Shown: in pieces, positions 15,139 through 23,367 of the stretch
Layout: each line of letters starts with the position of its first letter
Position numbering within the stretch: position 1 is the first letter of the stretch
NCBI GenBank assembly: GCA_002842925.1
Contig: PHEL01000006.1
Span: forward strand, 1-49,174
Source: Alphaproteobacteria bacterium HGW-Alphaproteobacteria-14
GTDB taxonomy: Bacteria; Pseudomonadota; Alphaproteobacteria; Sphingomonadales; Sphingomonadaceae
Direction: 5' to 3'
Length of the DNA stretch: 49,174 nucleotides
Translations under genes and position numbers: made by a program
The notes under the pieces: generated by a model
Databases searched by the model: none
What the model was told of the DNA's origin: nothing
What the model saw: only the letters and a program-made list of their open reading frames with translations

Positions 15139-16176
15139 ATGACCGACCGCCTGACAATCCGCCGCCCCGATGACTGGCACCTGCATTTCCGCGATGGCGC
15201 GGTGATGCGCGATGTGGTGCCCTATACCGCGCGGCAATTTGGCCGGGCGATCGTGATGCCCAACCTCACCCCGCCGGTGACGACCGCCGTGCAGGCGGCG
15301 GCCTATCGGACGCGGATCATGGCGGCGGTGCCAGCGGGCGTGCAGTTCACTCCGCTGATGACCTGTTATCTGACCGGTTCGACCGATCCCGATGATCTGG
15401 CGCGCGGGGCGGCAGAGGGCGTGTTCACCGCGGCCAAGCTGTATCCCGCCAACGCCACCACCAATTCCGCCGCCGGGGTCAGCAATATCGAGAACCTCTA
15501 CCCGGTGCTCGCGCGGATGGAGGCGGAGGACATCGTGCTGTGCATCCACGGCGAAGTGACCGATGCCGATGTTGACGTATTTGATCGCGAAAAAGAGTTT
15601 ATCGAAAGGCACTTGCGGTCGATTGTTGCGAATTTCCCGAAGTTGCGGGTGGTGTTTGAACACATCACCACGGGCGACGCGGTCGATTTCGTGATGGCAG
15701 CTGGCCCGCTGATTGCCGCGACCATCACCCCGCAGCATCTCCACATCAACCGCAACGCGATGCTGGTGGGGGGGATACAGCCGCACAATTACTGCCTGCC
15801 GGTGGCCAAGCGTGAAACGCACCGGTTGGCGTTGCGGGCGGCGGCGACAAGCGGTTCGCCGCAATTCTTCCTTGGCACCGACAGCGCCCCGCACCTCAAA
15901 CGCGACAAGGAAAGCGCCTGTGGCTGCGCGGGGATTTTCGGCGCGCCGTTTGCGCTGGAAAGTTACCTCACCGTGTTTGACGAGGAGCGCGCGCTGGAAC
16001 GGTTCGAAGGCTTTGCGTCATTGCACGGCCCGGCGTTTTACAAGCTGCCGGTGAACGCGGAGAGCGTCACGCTTGAACGCGCCGAGTTGGCGGTGCCGCC
16101 GGTTCTCAGCGTGATTGGGGAAGATATCGTGCCGTTTCATGCGGGCACCACGCTCGGCTGGCGGCTGGTGGGTTAG
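15139..16176 (+). CDS. pyrC: Dihydroorotase (class II)
   Basis: PyrC interconverts carbamoyl-aspartate and dihydroorotate in pyrimidine synthesis. The 345-residue length and D-W-H-L-H-F-R-D-G (zinc ligands H14 and H16) identify the E. coli-type class. The carboxylated lysine is K100 in F-T-A-A-K-L-Y-P-A. Further metal ligands lie in C-I-H-G-E and F-E-H-I-T, and F-L-G-T-D-S-A-P-H supplies the catalytic aspartate. The gene is preceded by AAGGGGAAGGG. Its stop shares TTAG with the convergent rarD gene. Confidence 0.96.
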   Translation: MTDRLTIRRPDDWHLHFRDGAVMRDVVPYTARQFGRAIVMPNLTPPVTTAVQAAAYRTRIMAAVPAGVQFTPLMTCYLTGSTDPDDLARGAAEGVFTAAKLYPANATTNSAAGVSNIENLYPVLARMEAEDIVLCIHGEVTDADVDVFDREKEFIERHLRSIVANFPKLRVVFEHITTGDAVDFVMAAGPLIAATITPQHLHINRNAMLVGGIQPHNYCLPVAKRETHRLALRAAATSGSPQFFLGTDSAPHLKRDKESACGCAGIFGAPFALESYLTVFDEERALERFEGFASLHGPAFYKLPVNAESVTLERAELAVPPVLSVIGEDIVPFHAGTTLGWRLVG

Positions 16177-17099
16177 GCCGCGGGTACAATCTTAGCTTTG
16201 CGGTGCCTGGCCAGCAGGTCGACAACAAAGATCGCCACCGCAATCCAGATCAGCACAAAGCTGATCAGTTGAACCGGCGCAAGCGGTTGCCGGAACACGG
16301 TCAGGCCCAGAAAGAACACGATTGTCGGCGCCAGATACTGGATGAAGCCCAGCGTGGAATAATCCATCCGACGCGCAGCCAGCGCGAACAATAACAGCGG
16401 GATGGCGGTGACCACGCCCGAAAAGATGATCAGCCCGCTCATCACCGGTTCGTGGCCGAATGACGATCCGGCGGGGCTGGCCGCATACCACGCGGCAATG
16501 CCGATCGCGGGCAGCAGCAGGATCGCGCTTTCAATCGTCAGACCCGGCAACGACCCCACCGAAACCTGTTTGCGCACAAGGCCATAAAAGCCAAAGCTCA
16601 GCCCGAGTGTCAGGCTGATCCACAGGCTGGTGAGCGCGCCCGCCGCGAGCAGCGCCACCGCTGCGAGCGCAATGGCCACCGCCAGCCACTGCCAGCGCGA
16701 CAGCCGCTCACCCAGAAACAGCGTTCCCAGCAACACGTTGATCAGCGGGTTGAGGTAATAGCCGATGCTGGCGGCATAAACCTCCCCCGCCATGATCGCC
16801 CAGATATAGACGAACCAGTTGACCCCGATCAGCACCGCGCTGGCCATCAGCGCAAACATGGTGCGCGGGCTTTTCAACGCCGTCAGAAGATCAGGAAACT
16901 GCCGCCGGAAGGCGACGATGATCAGGCACAGAGGCAGCGTCCAGATGATCCGCCAGCCGACGAATTCGAACGGCGGAACGGTTTTTACCAGCAGCAGATA
17001 GAGCGGCAGAAAGCCCCATATGATGTAAGCCCCCAGCGCCGGCAGCAGACCCGAAGCGGGCGAGGCCGCTGATGCGGGCGGGGATGCAGCGGCTGTCAT
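16173..17099 (-). CDS. rarD: RarD-type EamA/DMT family transporter
   Basis: The 308-residue protein has ten predicted membrane helices arranged as two EamA repeats. The N-terminal segment G-A-Y-I-I-W-G-F-L-P-L-Y, the W-R-I-I-W motif and G-Y-Y-L-N-P-L-I-N-V-L-L-G are typical of the RarD branch (named for chloramphenicol sensitivity). Substrate is not established for this branch. The start at 17099 was chosen because it sits just before the first helix; the longer frame upstream reads through the non-coding spacer. It is divergent from the lipoprotein gene at 17399. Confidence 0.88.
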   Translation of the reverse strand: MTAAASPPASAASPASGLLPALGAYIIWGFLPLYLLLVKTVPPFEFVGWRIIWTLPLCLIIVAFRRQFPDLLTALKSPRTMFALMASAVLIGVNWFVYIWAIMAGEVYAASIGYYLNPLINVLLGTLFLGERLSRWQWLAVAIALAAVALLAAGALTSLWISLTLGLSFGFYGLVRKQVSVGSLPGLTIESAILLLPAIGIAAWYAASPAGSSFGHEPVMSGLIIFSGVVTAIPLLLFALAARRMDYSTLGFIQYLAPTIVFFLGLTVFRQPLAPVQLISFVLIWIAVAIFVVDLLARHRKAKIVPAA

Positions 17100-17189
17100 C
17101 GGAAGCCTGCCGTTAGGGGCCGCGCCCGAACTGCGCAAGCCTATAGGCCCTGACCCTAAGATACCGCCACCGCTGAATGAATGGAGGCT

Positions 17190-17340
17190 GTCAATGCTGC
17201 TGTGGATTTGTTCATATTTTCCGCCATATATATGAACAATACAAGCTCGCGGCCATTCCCACCAAATGGTCGCCAGCGCGGGGCGGGGGGCTTCGCGGAA
17301 AACGCCTTCGGTTACCTTCGGGCATCCGGAGGCGTTTTTA
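17190..17340 (+). ncRNA. Candidate small RNA in the rarD/lipoprotein spacer
   Basis: The 299-base divergent spacer 17100-17398 holds no convincing gene, but three hairpins follow one another on the + strand: TTGTTCATAT (17208-17217) with ATATGAACAA (17230-17239); GGCCATT (17251-17257) with AATGGTC (17265-17271, one G-U) presenting the loop CCCACCA; and a terminator AACGCCTTCGG/CCGGAGGCGTT (about 17300-17338) followed by TTTTT. A terminator between two divergent genes implies a short transcript. The first hairpin could instead be a DNA operator. No promoter is assigned and the 5' end is a guess. Confidence 0.4.
17299..17340 (+). terminator. Intrinsic terminator in the rarD/lipoprotein spacer
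   Basis: An 11-pair stem (AACGCCTTCGG with CCGGAGGCGTT, one G-U) is followed on the + strand by a run of five T. On the opposite strand the stem is followed by TTTT, so it may work in both directions. It lies 60 bases before the start codon of the lipoprotein gene and cannot be that gene's own terminator. Confidence 0.7.
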
Positions 17341-17398
17341 TGTCCGGCGCACGGTGCCATGCACGGGAAAATTAACCATCCTGTGTCATGGTGAGCCA

Positions 17399-18127
17399 AT
17401 GCGTCCTGCCATTCTGCCCCTGCTGTGCCTGATGATTGCCGCATGTTCGGGCGCGAAGTGCGATCACGCGCTTGATACCACGGCCATCGCGACCGATCCG
17501 GTTATGGCGCGCGCGCTCAATGATCCGCTGATGAGCGACCCCGATCTTGCCAGCCGCAACGAAGCCAATGCCGTGATCGGCTTTGTTGACAGCAGTGCGT
17601 TACCAGTGCTGCCTGCCACATCGCAGCAGGCCCGCGCCGCGCGTGAGGCAGCGCGGCTTGAACTGCTTGAAAGCGGCAGCATTGCTGATCTGCCCCCTTC
17701 CCGCGATGATCCACGCGATGATCCACGCGACAGGGCGCTTGACCCGATGGCCGGTGCTGCAGATTTCATCGCCGCGCTCGGCGCTCCGGCAAGCTGCGCC
17801 GCGCGCCTGAATGATGATTTTGCCTTCGCTGCCAATTTGCCGCAAGTTGCCTCGATCATGCCGCGCGGGATGGTGGTGCAGGCGGGCGGGGCCGACAGCG
17901 CGCCCTGCCGCATCCGTATCATCCGCTATCAGACAGCGGCCGCGACCGAAGACATATTGCAATATCACTATGCCCGCGCGGTGCAGGCCGGCCTCGACGC
18001 CGCGCGCCATGCGGTGCCCGAAGATATCATTGCCGCCGTTGGCAAGGACGGAGCTATGCTGGTCGTCCATGTCCGACCGGGCGTTCACGGATTGAGTAGT
18101 GTTGATCTGCTCTATCGTGCGCCCTGA
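17399..18127 (+). CDS. Hypothetical lipoprotein
   Basis: The 242-residue product begins with a lipoprotein signal, L-M-I-A-A-C (lipid-bearing Cys at residue 16). A low-complexity D-D-P-R-D-D-P-R-D-R stretch lies mid-protein, and the C-terminal half contains several cysteines (A-S-C-A-A-R, S-A-P-C-R-I-R-I-I-R-Y) and alternating strands. I do not recognise the family. The ATG at 17399 was chosen because it begins the signal peptide; the open frame upstream runs through the hairpin-rich spacer. It converges on astD, with the 15-base repeats between them. Confidence 0.75.
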   Translation: MRPAILPLLCLMIAACSGAKCDHALDTTAIATDPVMARALNDPLMSDPDLASRNEANAVIGFVDSSALPVLPATSQQARAAREAARLELLESGSIADLPPSRDDPRDDPRDRALDPMAGAADFIAALGAPASCAARLNDDFAFAANLPQVASIMPRGMVVQAGGADSAPCRIRIIRYQTAAATEDILQYHYARAVQAGLDAARHAVPEDIIAAVGKDGAMLVVHVRPGVHGLSSVDLLYRAP

Positions 18128-18135
18128 TTCGCGTT

Positions 18136-18180
18136 GTGCATCAGGGCCGCGTGCATCAGGGCCGCGTGCATCAGGGCCGC
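18136..18180. repeat. Three perfect tandem copies of a 15-bp unit
   Basis: The unit GTGCATCAGGGCCGC occurs three times head to tail at 18136-18150, 18151-18165 and 18166-18180. The third copy contains the stop codon and last codons of the minus-strand astD gene, so the array looks like a duplication of the gene's 3' end. The unit length is a multiple of three, so copy-number changes would not alter the reading frame. Confidence 0.9.
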
Positions 18181-19583
18181 AGACCCACCCCGATATTGGC
18201 ACGCGGCGAATCGCGTTCTGTGCTGGCGACCGGATAGGCGCAGTAATCCGCCGCGTAATAGGCCGCCGGTCGGTGATTGCCCGACAGGCCAATGCCCCCG
18301 AACGGAGCCTTGGACGAAGCGCCATTGGTCGGCCCGTTCCAGTTGATGATCCCGGCGCGGATATTGGCCCAGAACCGCCCGTAATCATCGGGCGATCCGC
18401 CGATCAATGATGCCGACAGGCCAAAGCGGGTATTGTTCGCTTCGGCAATGGCGGTGTCGAGATCGGGCACGCGGATGACCTGCAACAGCGGGCCGAACAG
18501 TTCGATATCGGGCCGGTCAGGCACATCGGTGACATCGATGATTCCGGGGGTAAGGAATGGCAGATCGGGAATGCTGCGGCGCATATGCAGCAGCGGGCGG
18601 CCACCGGCCGTCATCAACGCGACAAAGCTTTCCGACAGGCGATCTGCTGTATCATTATCGATCACCGGCCCCATGAACGGCTGCGGTTCGCCCAGCGGAT
18701 CGCCGACCATCAGTTTGCGGGTCAGTGGCAGCAGATGTTCCATCAGATCATCATAGATGCTGGCCTTGACGATCAACCGGCGCGCGGCGGTGCAACGCTG
18801 GCCCGCGCTGGTAAAGGCGCTTTGCACGATCAGCGCGGCAGCATCGGCGAGGTGGGGCGTTTCGATAACGACGATCGGGTTGTTGCCACCCATTTCCAGC
18901 GCGAGGATCTTGCCCGGATTGGCCGCAAGTTTGCGGTTGATCGCAAGCCCGACATTGGCTGATCCGGTAAATAGCACACCATCAATTCCGGGATGCGCGA
19001 CCAGCGCCCGGCCTTCGTCCGGCCCGCCGATCACCAGCTGAATTACGTCTTCGGGCACCCCTGCGGTATGGAAACAGGCAACCAGCGCTTCACCCACCGC
19101 CGGGGTTTTCTCCGACGGTTTGAACAACACCGCGTTGCCCGCGATCAGTGCAGGCACGATATGGCCATTGGGCAGGTGTGCCGGGAAATTATACGGGCCC
19201 AGCACCGCCATCACCCCATGCGGTTTGTGCCGCACTGCGGCGCTGGCATTCAGCCCGGCGTCAAATTTCTTCTTGCCGGTGCGTTCGGCATAGGCCTGAA
19301 CCGAGGTGTCGACCTTGTTCACCACCGCGTCGATTTCGGCGCGCGATTCCCACAAGGGCTTGCCTGCTTCACGCGCGATCAGTTCGGCCAGCGGTTCGGC
19401 CTGGCGGCGGACTTCGTTGGCGAAGGTGCGCAGCACTTCGATCCGGTTGGTAAGCGGCTGTGCAGCCCATGCGGGCCAGGCGCGGCGCGCGGCGCTGACT
19501 GCGGCATCGACATCGCCAAGCGTCCCGCGCCACAATTCCTCACCGCTGGCCGGTTCATAGGAAATGAGGGTGTTGTCGCTCAC
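18171..19583 (-). CDS. astD: N-succinylglutamate 5-semialdehyde dehydrogenase (AstD-type)
   Basis: An NAD-dependent aldehyde dehydrogenase of 470 residues whose length and sequence fit AstD, the fourth step of the arginine succinyltransferase pathway. Visible features include G-P-Y-N-F-P-A-H-L-P-N-G-H (about 129-141), the catalytic base E230 in L-E-M-G-G-N-N-P, and the nucleophile C264 in G-Q-R-C-T-A-A-R-R. The start is GTG at 19583. No astA, astB, astC or astE gene is visible nearby, so either the pathway genes lie elsewhere or the enzyme has another semialdehyde substrate. Confidence 0.88.
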   Translation of the reverse strand: MSDNTLISYEPASGEELWRGTLGDVDAAVSAARRAWPAWAAQPLTNRIEVLRTFANEVRRQAEPLAELIAREAGKPLWESRAEIDAVVNKVDTSVQAYAERTGKKKFDAGLNASAAVRHKPHGVMAVLGPYNFPAHLPNGHIVPALIAGNAVLFKPSEKTPAVGEALVACFHTAGVPEDVIQLVIGGPDEGRALVAHPGIDGVLFTGSANVGLAINRKLAANPGKILALEMGGNNPIVVIETPHLADAAALIVQSAFTSAGQRCTAARRLIVKASIYDDLMEHLLPLTRKLMVGDPLGEPQPFMGPVIDNDTADRLSESFVALMTAGGRPLLHMRRSIPDLPFLTPGIIDVTDVPDRPDIELFGPLLQVIRVPDLDTAIAEANNTRFGLSASLIGGSPDDYGRFWANIRAGIINWNGPTNGASSKAPFGGIGLSGNHRPAAYYAADYCAYPVASTERDSPRANIGVGLRP

Positions 19584-19678
19584 TCTGCCAGTTCCCGCCT
19601 GCCTGTTGCTGCTGCAAATGCGTGGGTGCGCGTTATCGCGGATAGGCTTGAAAAGAAAGGGGGCAGGCGGATAGGGGA

Positions 19679-21112
19679 TTAACCGGGGCCAACAGCTTGC
19701 CCTGCGTGTCCGGCGGGCACAGGCGGCGTTCCGTGCGCTGCGCCCATGCGGCGCAGGGCTGCGACTTTTGCATGGAGCGGTGCCCAGTCATCGCTTTCGT
19801 CGATCGCGGCCCAGATCGCTTCGACATCATCGATCATCAATGTTTGCGGGGCGGGATCGGCCCAGTAATCGTGCTGTGTTTCTGCCGGCTGATAGCTGGC
19901 AAGCAGTTCGCCCAAGGCGCCGCCGATTGTGCCGCGTGCCCCACGGTGCGCAAAGAAAAACGCATCGGGCTGCGCTTTGGTTTCGCGCAGGTGCGCTTCG
20001 CAGGCGGCGATGAGCTGGGTATCGTGTTCAAGCCCCTGCGGCGCCACCCCCAGTCGCCAGCACCAGCGCCGCGCCACCGCCGCCATGTAAAGCGGCCCAA
20101 ACCGTTCGAGCGCGGCGATCAGCGGGGCGCTATCCGCGAGGCTGCGCAGCGCGACGGCGAACTGTCCGCAATTCCAGTGCAGCGACTCGGGCTGGCGGCC
20201 AAAGGCATACAGCCCCGCGTGGTCGAAATAGGCGGCGGTGAACCCCGGATCCCATTCGGGCAACCAGCGCCACGGGCCGTAATCGAAACTTTCGCCCGAC
20301 ACGTTCATGTTATCGGTGTTGAGCACGCCGTGGACAAAGCCTGCGACCATGTAGCTGGCAGCGAGATCGGCCATGCGTTCGGTGACGTGGTGCATCAGCT
20401 GCACTGCGGGTTCATCGCGGGCGGGCGCGTTGTCGGGCGGGGGCGGGCCGGGGAAGTGGGTGAGGCAGTAATCGACCAGCTGCGCCATGTGATCGCGCTC
20501 CTCCAGCGCCAGCAGCCGCTGGAACGTGCCGATGCGGATGTGCGAATGCGACAGGCGCACCATCACCGCTGATCGCGTGGGTGACGGCTCATCACTCCGC
20601 CAAAGGTCTTCTCCGGTTTCGATCACCGACAGGGTTTTCGACGTGTTGACCCCCAGCGCCTCCAGCATTTCGGTGGCGAGAATCTCGCGAACCGCGCCTT
20701 TCAGCGTCAACCGCCCATCACCGCTGCGGCTGTGCGGGGTGGTGCCCGATCCCTTGGTGCCCAGATCCAGCAGCCGCCCCGCGTCATCGCGCAACTGCCC
20801 GAACAGAAACCCGCGACCATCGCCGATTTCGGGGTTGTACACCCGGAACTGGTGCCCGTGGTATCTGAGCGCGAGCGGTTGCGGCAGGTTGCCGGGCAAG
20901 GCTGCAAACCGCCCGAAATGCGCCGCCCATGCCGCATCATCCAGCCCGGCAAGCCCGACGCTGGCCGCCGCCCGATCATTGCGGAACCGGATTCGGGTTT
21001 CGGGGAAGTCCGCCGGGGCGACAGGATCGCCCAGCCAGTCTGCCAATTCGAGGATGGCCGGGTCAGGGCAATAGCCTTTGGCCCAATCGGAGTGTTGCAC
21101 AGGCTCGCTCAT
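19679..21112 (-). CDS. selO: Protein adenylyltransferase SelO (YdiU/UPF0061 family)
   Basis: SelO is a pseudokinase-fold enzyme that transfers AMP to protein hydroxyls. The 477 residues from the chosen start match the family length (E. coli SelO is 478). Conserved blocks are Y-H-G-H-Q-F...G-D-G-R-G-F-L-F-G-Q, D-L-G-T-K-G-S-G-T-T-P-H-S-R, L-K-G-A-V-R-E-I-L-A-T-E-M, and the active-site V-L-N-T-D-N-M-N with the metal-binding F-D-Y-G-P-W. The ATG at 21112 (M-S-E-P-V-Q-H) was preferred over one 60 bases upstream because it begins at the conserved region. It is divergent from the hydrolase gene. Confidence 0.92.
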   Translation of the reverse strand: MSEPVQHSDWAKGYCPDPAILELADWLGDPVAPADFPETRIRFRNDRAAASVGLAGLDDAAWAAHFGRFAALPGNLPQPLALRYHGHQFRVYNPEIGDGRGFLFGQLRDDAGRLLDLGTKGSGTTPHSRSGDGRLTLKGAVREILATEMLEALGVNTSKTLSVIETGEDLWRSDEPSPTRSAVMVRLSHSHIRIGTFQRLLALEERDHMAQLVDYCLTHFPGPPPPDNAPARDEPAVQLMHHVTERMADLAASYMVAGFVHGVLNTDNMNVSGESFDYGPWRWLPEWDPGFTAAYFDHAGLYAFGRQPESLHWNCGQFAVALRSLADSAPLIAALERFGPLYMAAVARRWCWRLGVAPQGLEHDTQLIAACEAHLRETKAQPDAFFFAHRGARGTIGGALGELLASYQPAETQHDYWADPAPQTLMIDDVEAIWAAIDESDDWAPLHAKVAALRRMGAAHGTPPVPAGHAGQAVGPG

Positions 21113-21196
21113 CCCGCGATAGTGGGGGTAAGCACAGCGGGGCGCAAGCTGCGTCACCAGCTTGGCAAACATCGACCAAAGGGATTAACGCCGTCC

Positions 21197-22063
21197 ATGG
21201 CTGCACAATACGAAGATCGCTTCTGGGACAGCAGCGATGGGCTCACCCTGCATTACCGCAACTATCCCGGCCCTGAGGGGGGCACGGCTGTGCCGGTGCT
21301 GTGCATGCATGGCCTGACCCGCAATGCCCGCGATTTTGCCGGTCTGGCAGACGAACTTGCCGCCACACGCCGGGTAATCGTGCCCGACATGCGCGGGCGC
21401 GGGCAGAGCGATTATGCCCCGGATTCCGATACCTACACCCCCGCCACCTATGTCGCGGATGTGGAAAAGCTGCTGGCCGAACAGGGCATCACCCGTTTCA
21501 TCGCGATCGGCACGTCGATGGGCGGGTTGATGACGATGCTGATGGCACAGGCCCGGCCCGGGCGCATGGCGGCGGTGGTGATGAATGATATCGGGCCAGA
21601 GGTTGACGCAAGCGGCCTTGCGCGCATTTCGGGCTATGTTGGGCAGGGCCGCAGCTACCCCACTTGGGTGCACGCCGCGCGCGGGCTGGCCGATGCCCAT
21701 TCGGCGGCGTTTCCCGATTACACGCTCGACCAATGGCTTGAAATGGCCAAGCGCACGATGGTCGTCACCCAGAACGGGCGCATCAGCTTTGATTACGACA
21801 TGGCGATCGCCGAACCTTTCGCCAAACCCGGCAATGCCGCGCCGCCCAACCTGTGGCTGGCGTTTGAAGCGTTGCGGGGCGTGCCGATGCTGTTGGTGCG
21901 CGGCGGATTGTCCGATCTGCTGAGCTCGGAAACGGTCAGGCAGATGGCGGCCCGCAACCCGGCGATGACATCGATTACGGTGCCGCGCGTTGGTCATGCC
22001 CCGACCCTGGACGAGCCCGAAGTGCGCGCGGCGATCAATGCGCTGCTGGACGGGGTTGAATGA
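21197..22063 (+). CDS. Alpha/beta-fold hydrolase
   Basis: The 288-residue protein is a typical alpha/beta hydrolase: the oxyanion region L-C-M-H-G-L-T-R-N (about 35-43), D-M-R-G-R-G-Q-S-D, the nucleophile elbow G-T-S-M-G-G with S107, and the catalytic histidine in V-G-H-A-P-T-L-D-E-P near residue 268. The substrate cannot be assigned. The ATG at 21197 gives the usual N-terminus; the upstream open frame runs antisense through selO. Its stop overlaps the glycosyltransferase start (ATGA), so the two genes are coupled. Confidence 0.87.
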   Translation: MAAQYEDRFWDSSDGLTLHYRNYPGPEGGTAVPVLCMHGLTRNARDFAGLADELAATRRVIVPDMRGRGQSDYAPDSDTYTPATYVADVEKLLAEQGITRFIAIGTSMGGLMTMLMAQARPGRMAAVVMNDIGPEVDASGLARISGYVGQGRSYPTWVHAARGLADAHSAAFPDYTLDQWLEMAKRTMVVTQNGRISFDYDMAIAEPFAKPGNAAPPNLWLAFEALRGVPMLLVRGGLSDLLSSETVRQMAARNPAMTSITVPRVGHAPTLDEPEVRAAINALLDGVE

Positions 22064-23202
22064 CCACAGCGGCCGGGGAAGTTCCCCGCATCCTGCACTG
22101 CCATTCGACGTTCTCGGCCGGGGGCAAGGAGGTGCGCTGCGCCCGGTTGATGAATGCGTTCGGCGCGGCGCTGGAACACGTGGTGGTCTCCGCGCAGCCC
22201 GAAGCGATGGGCGCGCGCGCACTGATTGATGCCCGCATCAAGGCCAGCTTTCCCGATGATTTCCCCGCGCTGACCGGCTGGCCCACGCCGGGGCGGCTGG
22301 CGGGTATCGCGAGGGCGCTGAAAGGCTACGACCTGATCTGCACCTATAACTGGGGCGCGATGGACGTGGTGATGGCACACCGCGTCTTCGCACGCGCGAT
22401 GGGCCTGCCCCCGCTGGTGCATCACGAGGATGGGTTCAACGAGGACGAGGCGCATGGTCTGGAGACCAGCCGCAATCTCTACCGCCGCGCCGCCTTGATG
22501 GAAGCAAACCGCCTGATCGTGCCCAGTACCGGGCTGGAACGCATCGCAATCGATATCTGGCACCAGCCGCGCGTCAGGGTGGAGCGGATCGTCAACGGGA
22601 TCGACACCGCCGCCTTTGCCAAACCGCCAAGCCCGCGCGCCCTGCCGCTGGAAAAAGGCGCAGGCCAGCGCTGGGTCGGCACGCTGGCGGGGCTGCGCGC
22701 GGTCAAGCAATTGCCGCTGCTGGTTGAGGCGGTGGCGGGCCTGCCGGAGGAATGGCATCTGGTCATCTGCGGCGAAGGGCCGGAGCGCGAGCGGATCCTT
22801 GCCGCTGCTGCTGCCCACGGGATCATTCACCGGGTGCACCTGCCCGGCGCGGTGGCTGATCCTGCGCGCATCATCGGGCTGTTCGATATTTTTGCGCTGT
22901 CGTCGGCGTCGGAACAATTCCCGCTTTCCGTGGTCGAGGCCATGTCCGCCGCGCTGCCGGTCGCCGCGCCCGATGTCGGGGATATTCGCGTGATGGTGGG
23001 CGAAGCCAATCAGGCATTTATCGCCGCCCCCGGCTCTGCACAGGCACTGCGCGCGGCGCTCACCCAACTTGCCGCGGATGGCGATTTGCGCGCCCGGATT
23101 GGCGCGGCCAATCAGGCCAAGGCGCGCCAGGAATTTGATTTTGCCGCCATGCTTGCCCGTTACCGCGCGGTATATGGCGATGCGATGGGGCGCGGGTTGT
23201 GA
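22060..23202 (+). CDS. Glycosyltransferase family 4 protein
   Basis: The 380-residue protein has the GT-B fold pattern: an N-terminal domain starting R-I-L-H-C-H-S-T-F-S-A-G-G-K-E-V-R and a C-terminal nucleotide-sugar domain with V-G-T-L-A-G-L-R-A-V-K-Q, L-V-I-C-G-E-G-P-E-R and the E-x7-E motif region S-E-Q-F-P-L-S-V-V-E-A-M-S (about 289-301). A single gene outside any polysaccharide cluster, it overlaps the hydrolase gene. Donor and acceptor are not known. Confidence 0.88.
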   Translation: MTTAAGEVPRILHCHSTFSAGGKEVRCARLMNAFGAALEHVVVSAQPEAMGARALIDARIKASFPDDFPALTGWPTPGRLAGIARALKGYDLICTYNWGAMDVVMAHRVFARAMGLPPLVHHEDGFNEDEAHGLETSRNLYRRAALMEANRLIVPSTGLERIAIDIWHQPRVRVERIVNGIDTAAFAKPPSPRALPLEKGAGQRWVGTLAGLRAVKQLPLLVEAVAGLPEEWHLVICGEGPERERILAAAAAHGIIHRVHLPGAVADPARIIGLFDIFALSSASEQFPLSVVEAMSAALPVAAPDVGDIRVMVGEANQAFIAAPGSAQALRAALTQLAADGDLRARIGAANQAKARQEFDFAAMLARYRAVYGDAMGRGL

Positions 23203-23367
23203 CGCGGCGCGCTTCATCCCCGGTTCAAATGGCCTGCGCCACATCGACACGGCACTGGGCATCGCCGCACCGCCGCCATTGCGCGCAGCGCGGCACCTGC
23301 CTAAAGAGCCGCACTGATCTGCTTGCCAAAAGCGCAAGGTAATTCTTGAACGAGGAACACAGGCCCG

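Noticed and set aside
17208-17239. LexA/SOS box
   Set aside because: GTTC and GAAC are present but the spacing is far too wide for the alphaproteobacterial GTTC-N7-GTTC or similar boxes.
17190-17340. 6S RNA, SRP RNA or tmRNA
   Set aside because: No long interrupted central-bubble hairpin, SRP GGAA core or tRNA-like ends could be recognised.
17177-17398. Possible N-terminal extension of the lipoprotein, or a separate cysteine-rich peptide
   Set aside because: It runs through three hairpins and an intrinsic terminator; the lipoprotein signal starts cleanly at 17399.
20732-21196. N-terminal extension of the alpha/beta hydrolase
   Set aside because: It reads antisense through selO; the protein starting at 21197 is complete for the family.
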